Below, piece after piece: positions 60,301 to 64,000 of a stretch of 64,000 nucleotides of DNA. The first letter of the stretch is position 1, and every line of letters starts with the position of its first letter. The notes under the pieces are model-generated. The model was not told where the DNA came from, made no database searches, and was given only the letters and a program-made list of their open reading frames with translations. Both the position numbers and the translations under genes were made by a program. Source of the DNA: Bacteroidia bacterium (lineage in GTDB: Bacteria; Bacteroidota; Bacteroidia; J057); the NCBI GenBank assembly GCA_030430575.1, contig JAUIKF010000049.1, forward strand, positions 1-64,000, written 5' to 3'.

Positions 60301-61168
60301 TATTTAATCCACCATCTCCTAAGCTGCCATTAGCATCCCGGCCCCAGGCCCACAAGGTCCCATCGGCTTTTAATCCTAAGGCATGTGCCCCACCCGTAGA
60401 TACAGCTACCCAATCGGTATCAGTGCCTATTTGAACAGGACTATCCTGGTTCATATCGGCTCCCCCATCTCCCAGCGCACCAAACATATCGCTTCCCCAC
60501 CCCCAAAGGGTCCCATTTGCCCGAATCCCAAATGAATGATCTTCGCTTGCAGAAATCACTTCCCAATCCGTCCAAGTGCCGATCTGTACGGGTATAAGCT
60601 GGTTCGTATTGGTACCTCCATCGCCAAGTTGTCCGACATTGTCCTCTCCCCAGGCCCACAAAGTGCCGTCGGTACGAATCCCCAGCGAATGCTGGCCTCC
60701 TGCTTGTACGATATGCCAGTCTGAATCACAGCCTATCTGTCTTGGGGAGCCATTGCGTCCCGGATAGCTGGGGTCACCCATCTGGCCTACCTGGTTGATT
60801 CCCCATCCCCATAAGGTGCCATCTTCTTTGATGCCGAGGCTATGATTAGACCCTCCTGTGACCATGCGCCAGTCTTGATCTACCCCAGCCCTGACAGGAC
60901 TGAATTGGTCTTCGAAATCTCCTCCTGCTCCCAACTGGCCAAATTCGTCCCATCCCCAGGACCAGGCGCTGTGGTCGGGTTGGATACCAGCAGTTTGGGC
61001 AATGCGGCTAAACGCGTCAGTAGAAGTCGCGCTGAGATCACTCATGACGGTAGAGACGCAGGCATTGGCGTCTAAAGTCACGGTGACGCTGGGTAAACAA
61101 GAGATAGTTTGAGCAGACAATGTGCTGCATACGCATGCAATGAGTAAAAAAATAGTAAGTTTTTTCAT
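57359..61168 (-). CDS. T9SS protein with 14 tandem RCC1 repeats nested in a HYR domain
   Basis: The 1269-aa protein has a signal peptide (~1-19). A HYR domain opens with SCLPSVTVTLDANACVSTVM ... AQTAG and is interrupted by 14 RCC1 repeats (~67-780), twice the usual seven. It closes with FPFGTNTLTYQATDPSGNMT. Two more HYR-type domains (to ~987), a DUF1349-like module (~993-1175, YYEQAGIMMRQALT) and a Por sorting domain (~1190-1269, CHPNPFRDRLEYRL ... GIYFLEVHAGDTHKRVKVVK) follow. Two REP-type palindromes lie inside the C-terminal coding part. It is convergent with the LytTR gene of module 2 and encodes the fourth nested-propeller protein of the window. Confidence 0.92.
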   Translation of the reverse strand: MKKLTIFLLIACVCSTLSAQTISCLPSVTVTLDANACVSTVMSDLSATSTDAFSRIAQTAGIQPDHSAWSWGWDEFGQLGAGGDFEDQFSPVRAGVDQDWRMVTGGSNHSLGIKEDGTLWGWGINQVGQMGDPSYPGRNGSPRQIGCDSDWHIVQAGGQHSLGIRTDGTLWAWGEDNVGQLGDGGTNTNQLIPVQIGTWTDWEVISASEDHSFGIRANGTLWGWGSDMFGALGDGGADMNQDSPVQIGTDTDWVAVSTGGAHALGLKADGTLWAWGRDANGSLGDGGLNIDQSSPVQIGTDSTWHIIATGGGHSMGIKTDGSLWAWGLDNQGQLGMGPGQANKSIPTRVGLESDWDTIVGGPFFSLGMRDGSLWSWGGDLDGQLGDGGGNVQQDSPVRVGCDRDWKFIATGKNFSSHSLGIRTSGALWGWGDDGSGQVGNSDENESENSPLPVEGDIDWMKIAAGGNHNLGIKADGTLWAWGHNTSGQLGDGGSNDEENAPVQIGSSTSWVEIACGSAHSLALQSDGTIWAWGSDSNGQLGDGGSNENRVIPIQIGTDTDWIAIGAGSFRSFGIRSNGTLWAWGRDVFGALGDGGSEMDQSSPVQVGSVTNWVAIDGGLEHSLGLQTDGTLWAWGSGGRGQLGDGSPMNAFSKQLSPIQIGSATDWREISAGRYHSTAIKADGSLWAWGFDANGELGDGGTNTNQNSPVQVGTDLDWKEVSAGEAQTMGIKENGTLWSWGTDAIGQLGNGAKEGDQTSPMQIGVETNWVDIETGGGHSLGLQNEGYKFPFGTNTLTYQATDPSGNMTTCSTNITVPYSIPSFICPTSTIRQNTNGGTCSYLVSCQDLDPGIPDHCQLALVVNDVSGTHTLAGTTLPKGRTTVTWTLVDVMGNSNACTYDIRIRDREAPVISNCPSDQHITVPFPSSGEYVTWPNPVATDNCNSPSRLTYASFPLNGSFFPLGSTVVSVTITDRAGNSAVCDFTVTVDEEGDPTPPGGTAQIIGTGVTAQTNWNPQTGTLTILSSGGSLGNQSDNLAVVSFPSNDAIIDFRARVNPPGAGYYEQAGIMMRQALTSNSKHTSMALTGTALPIMSTRTTTGGFTLATAGATVSKPYWLRLYRIGGIISGYVSADGISWTFIQNYPNVLTNPLYLCLFSITSGATGTATFDHITINGSPLKTGIVETQFIASLRCHPNPFRDRLEYRLEGEGIGTQYRVSLLDLTGRVVITAVETLDSNVSTAVINTSKIAAGIYFLEVHAGDTHKRVKVVKR
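57445..57495. repeat. 51-nt perfect palindrome inside sorting-domain code
   Basis: The sequence is self-complementary over 51 nt around a single central base (arms gtagagacgttgga / tccaacgtctctac with longer flanks). It encodes VVITAVETLDSNVSTAVIN in the Por domain, the position equivalent to the palindrome at 36066-36116. Confidence 0.92.
57595..57634. repeat. REP-type palindrome inside coding sequence
   Basis: GCATCGTAGAGATGCGATGA pairs with the following half (two wobble pairs only). It is the same family as the intergenic palindrome at 57305-57344. It codes the linker between the DUF1349-like module and the sorting domain (GIVETQFIASLRCH). Confidence 0.88.
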
Positions 61169-61251
61169 GTTGTGTGGGTTGAAATATGAAAGGTGTTTTA
61201 CTTTGAATATGTATATATGACAGGAAGGGGCAAATTGTAATCATGAATAGC

Positions 61252-61310
61252 CTAGCGTTTCTTATATTTTGGTTAATAGGATAAAAGAGTGAGTAGTTGG
61301 ACGCTAGATA
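61252..61310 (-). promoter_or_regulatory. Weak candidate subtype B half-sites
   Basis: CGCTAGATA at 61302-61310 matches the 3' part of the ACCGCTAGATAA site, and CTAGCG at 61252-61257 is an inverted half-site 50 bp away. The first ACC bases are not conserved. It lies upstream of the 57359-61168 gene. This is much weaker than the other four elements. Confidence 0.25.
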
Positions 61311-61455
61311 TTTTATTCCATTCAAAAATTTTCTATATTACGTTCTCATTTCCACAAAACCACACCGTGCTTGAAGGCTAGTTATTCCCACTTGCATAAT
61401 TCATTTATGCATTATGGGATGTTCATTTTTACATTTTAACCCACCACCACCAGTT

Positions 61456-64000
61456 ATGAAGTATTTTTCCCTGCTTCCCATTTTCTTGCTAATTCATGTC
61501 TGTATGTTTGCCCAAGTGCCTGAGAATGCACCTGGAACGCCAGCGTCCTTGGTCGCCGGGCAAGCGTCGTTTCAGTCCTTGTCCGTTTTCCAACAAGATA
61601 AGACAGAAGCTGATGTCTCCTCTCACCCCATTTTGAGCCGTGCCCTTGTCAAAGGGACTTTACTAGATGTAAAACCTAGTGTTTTAGCCACTTTCAAGGC
61701 TCAACCATCTGAAGGAATCACCCTGGATATCCCCACCATTGAAGGGACCAAATCCTTAAAGTTGGTACAAGTCCAAGTTTTTGAACCTGGCATTAAAATT
61801 CGCACTTCCAGTATGGGAGAACTCGATTTTGATCCTGGAATCCACTACCGAGGCGTGGTAGAAGGCCATGCCAATTCTATTGCAGCTATCTCCTTTGTCG
61901 GGGATGAAGTGATGGGATTTTTCAGTTCCCCCCAGATGAAAGGTAATTATGTGATCGGAAAACTCAAGGATGAAAATGCTACTCAGCATATCGTTTACAA
62001 CGAGTTAGACCTAAAAGGAACCCGCGGATTTGGTTGCTACACAGAGTTTGACGGTCAAGGCTATGAGCCTGCTGACTTGCTGCCCCAGCCACTTACAGAA
62101 ACCGCTATTGGTGGAAACTGTGTCCGGGTGTATGTGGAGGTCAATTATAATGTATATACCAACCAAGGTTCTTCGGTATCCAATGTGAATGATTTCATTG
62201 CGGGGATTTTTAACGAAGCTTTTACCCTCTATGCCAATGAGATGATCCCCATGTATATCTCTAGTATTTTCATCTGGACCTCGCCTAGTTATTTCAATGG
62301 AGGCGCAGAAAGCATGCGCGATGAGTGGCAGGATTCGCTGATGGCTGGCTGGTCTTTTGATGGGGATATTGGCCATTTGATTTCTAATCGAAGTTCAGGG
62401 GCAGGTGGGATCGCTGCAGGATTCAATGGCATCTGTCCGGGCAATCAGCATGAGTCTGTCTGTGTGACACAGACGAGTTCTTCCTTCAGTACGGTCCCTA
62501 CCTACTCTCGCCAAGTGAAAGTGGTCACCCACGAGATGGGACACCTGCTTGGTTCTCGCCATACTCATGCGTGTGTATGGAATGGAGATGATACGGTGAT
62601 CGATGGCTGTGCAGATGATGTAGAAGGCACATGCGACGATCCGCCTGTACCTCCAGGATTTATGGGAACCATCATGAGCTATTGTGATACAGATGGTGCT
62701 GCGCCCATTGATTTCAACCTAGGCTTTGGCCCACAGCCTGGCAATGTGATCCGCAATTCTGTGGCCAACGGCAATTGCCTCAATGACTGTAGCAATGCAC
62801 CAGACTGTGCGGGAAGCATCACATGCCCCGATATCAATGTCAATACTGATCCTGGCCAGTGTGATGCCAAAGTGGATTATGACATTACCTTTGGCCTTCC
62901 CTGCCCCAATGTGACCGTCACCCAAACCGATGCTACTGGCCTTACCTCTGGAGATGATTTCCCAGAAGGAATCACCAATCTATCCTATCAGGCCTGTGAC
63001 ATCTATGGCAATATCGCGAATTGTAATTTTAAGGTAACGGTCACAGACAACGAAAAGCCCAAATTCACCTGCCCTGGGGGAACCTTGATCAGAAATACCG
63101 ATCCTGGTGTGTGTACTTATACAGTGATCGGCACGGAGCTAGATCCGCTCCCCATCACTGACAACTGTGGGGTCTTGCTATACACGAATGACTATAATGG
63201 AACCAATACCCTAGGGGGCGAAGTGCTATCTAAAGGTAAAATTACGGTTAAATGGACGGCATGGGATGTCCATGGCAATATGAAGATGTGTACCTATATG
63301 ATTCGCGTTCGCGACAAGGAGGCTCCCGTGCCCGATAATTGTCCTGGCAATGCATATTACCTGGTAGATTTTTGTATTACGGGGCATGTTCACACCTGGC
63401 AGCCCATCACCTGGACAGACAATTGTACCAAACCCCACAAAATTGACACCTTCACCTTCCCGTTGAGCGGAAGCTTCTTCCCGCTGGGCCTCACACAGGT
63501 GACGGCCACTGGAGAGGATAAGGCGGGGAATGTAGGGGTTTGTAACTTTACCGTAGAAGTCGAAGAAGATTGTGATCCGTTGCCAGGTGGATTGGTCAAT
63601 GGCGATATTGGCAATACAGGAGGAGTCGTAGGAAAAACATGCTATGACGCTGCGACGAAAACCTATGAAGTCAAAGCTTCGGGAAGTGGCATCGGCAGCA
63701 ATGCCGATGGCTTTCACTTTGTTTCCAAGGCGAGCAACAGCCTCTTTATGGATGTGATCGCTCGTATCACCAAACACCCCACCAATGGCTATAATGACCG
63801 CGTAGGGGTCATGATCCGAAAAAATGGCGCCCCCAATGCAGCTAGTGTATCCACTATGCTGACAGGAGACAATAAAACCCTGATGCTCAATCGTGCCGCC
63901 ACAGGGCAGTTCACTGTGGGCGTAAATGGTCCTAATGCACCTGGAGTTCCCTATTGGGTGCGTCTGCAACGGGTAGGCCCTTCATTTACCTCCTCGGTTT
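61456..64000 (+). CDS. Secreted M12-type zinc metalloprotease with HYR domains (partial)
   Basis: The frame is open from ATG 61456 to the window edge (at least 848 aa; the 3' end is missing). It has a signal peptide (~1-22, ending MFAQ) and a propeptide-like region. The reprolysin-like catalytic domain has zinc motif HEMGHLLGSRH at residues 359-369 and a Met-turn GTIMSYC with Met ~407, so it should be an active metzincin. HYR domains follow (ITCPDINVNTDPGQCDAKVD, then FTCPGGTLIRNTDPGVCTY and DREAP-like repeats). A DUF1349-like module (GFHFVSKASNSLFMDVIARI, DRVGVMIRKNGA) comes last, as in the propeller proteins. A Por sorting domain is expected beyond the edge. TGCATAA/TTATGCA inverted arms lie upstream at 61393-61411. 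Confidence 0.92.
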   Translation, partial: MKYFSLLPIFLLIHVCMFAQVPENAPGTPASLVAGQASFQSLSVFQQDKTEADVSSHPILSRALVKGTLLDVKPSVLATFKAQPSEGITLDIPTIEGTKSLKLVQVQVFEPGIKIRTSSMGELDFDPGIHYRGVVEGHANSIAAISFVGDEVMGFFSSPQMKGNYVIGKLKDENATQHIVYNELDLKGTRGFGCYTEFDGQGYEPADLLPQPLTETAIGGNCVRVYVEVNYNVYTNQGSSVSNVNDFIAGIFNEAFTLYANEMIPMYISSIFIWTSPSYFNGGAESMRDEWQDSLMAGWSFDGDIGHLISNRSSGAGGIAAGFNGICPGNQHESVCVTQTSSSFSTVPTYSRQVKVVTHEMGHLLGSRHTHACVWNGDDTVIDGCADDVEGTCDDPPVPPGFMGTIMSYCDTDGAAPIDFNLGFGPQPGNVIRNSVANGNCLNDCSNAPDCAGSITCPDINVNTDPGQCDAKVDYDITFGLPCPNVTVTQTDATGLTSGDDFPEGITNLSYQACDIYGNIANCNFKVTVTDNEKPKFTCPGGTLIRNTDPGVCTYTVIGTELDPLPITDNCGVLLYTNDYNGTNTLGGEVLSKGKITVKWTAWDVHGNMKMCTYMIRVRDKEAPVPDNCPGNAYYLVDFCITGHVHTWQPITWTDNCTKPHKIDTFTFPLSGSFFPLGLTQVTATGEDKAGNVGVCNFTVEVEEDCDPLPGGLVNGDIGNTGGVVGKTCYDAATKTYEVKASGSGIGSNADGFHFVSKASNSLFMDVIARITKHPTNGYNDRVGVMIRKNGAPNAASVSTMLTGDNKTLMLNRAATGQFTVGVNGPNAPGVPYWVRLQRVGPSFTSSV

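Noticed and set aside
57359-61168. Strong LytTR site upstream of the fourth RCC1 gene
   Set aside because: Only partial matches (CTAGCG at 61252, CGCTAGATA at 61302) were found, without the paired 20-bp layout, so I list it only as a weak candidate.
1-64000. tRNA or rRNA genes
   Set aside because: I looked in the gaps and saw no cloverleaf-like or rRNA-like sequence; all larger gaps are explained by repeats, hairpins or regulatory sites.

Overview
The window comes from a Bacteroidota chromosome, probably of the Saprospiria (Haliscomenobacter/Lewinella-like) type. This rests on several secreted proteins ending in type IX secretion (Por) sorting domains, HYR domains, HmuY-like haem proteins, TPR-bearing hybrid histidine kinases paired with LytTR regulators, a TAnnTTTG-type promoter, weak Shine-Dalgarno sequences, and many REP-like palindromes with a RAYT transposase. 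No rRNA, tRNA or CRISPR array was seen.

Layout. 0.1-0.8 kb: a RAYT (Y1 REP transposase) gene flanked by its palindromes. 1.4-7.3 kb: a probable haem-uptake locus (AraC regulator, secreted HmuY-like protein, TonB-dependent receptor, HmuY-like lipoprotein); inverted copies of a dispersed element bracket the last two. 7.5-10 kb: repeats, an orphan antitoxin-like gene, and a Fic-wHTH gene with four palindromic operator-like sites. 10-13 kb: DUF2306 membrane protein, membrane AraC regulator, Crp/Fnr regulator. 13-15.5 kb: an operon for a DUF5777 barrel, a CxxCH haem lipoprotein and a large lipoprotein behind an FNR-like box. 15.7-16.5 kb: a Rieske/ferredoxin chimeric remnant. 16.5-29.6 kb: mixed housekeeping and hypothetical genes (DUF4291, FkbM methyltransferase, peptidase-like hydrolase, a divergent IF-1, DUF1697, BlaI/M56 pair, XRE regulator). 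29.7-32 kb: an MMPL/RND exporter.

32-61 kb is the most interesting part. Two paralogous phosphorelays, each made of a TPR hybrid histidine kinase, a free HPt protein and a LytTR response regulator, are interleaved with four giant T9SS-secreted proteins (999, 2105, 1694 and 1269 aa) and one beta-helix T9SS protein. In all four giant proteins RCC1 beta-propeller repeats are inserted inside a HYR domain, between its first and last halves. Each insertion has exactly 7 blades, or 14 in one case. Paired 12-bp sites of the form ACCG(T/C)TNGATNA lie upstream of both kinases and of three of the four giant genes, and point toward the gene they precede. They fall into two subtypes, which suggests that each phosphorelay controls its own secreted propeller proteins as well as itself.

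The window ends inside a secreted zinc metalloprotease gene (61456 onward). It carries HYR domains and the same pre-sorting-domain module as the propeller proteins. Long perfect palindromes sit at gene ends and even inside T9SS sorting-domain coding sequence. Seven-base tandem arrays repeatedly occur just after stop codons.
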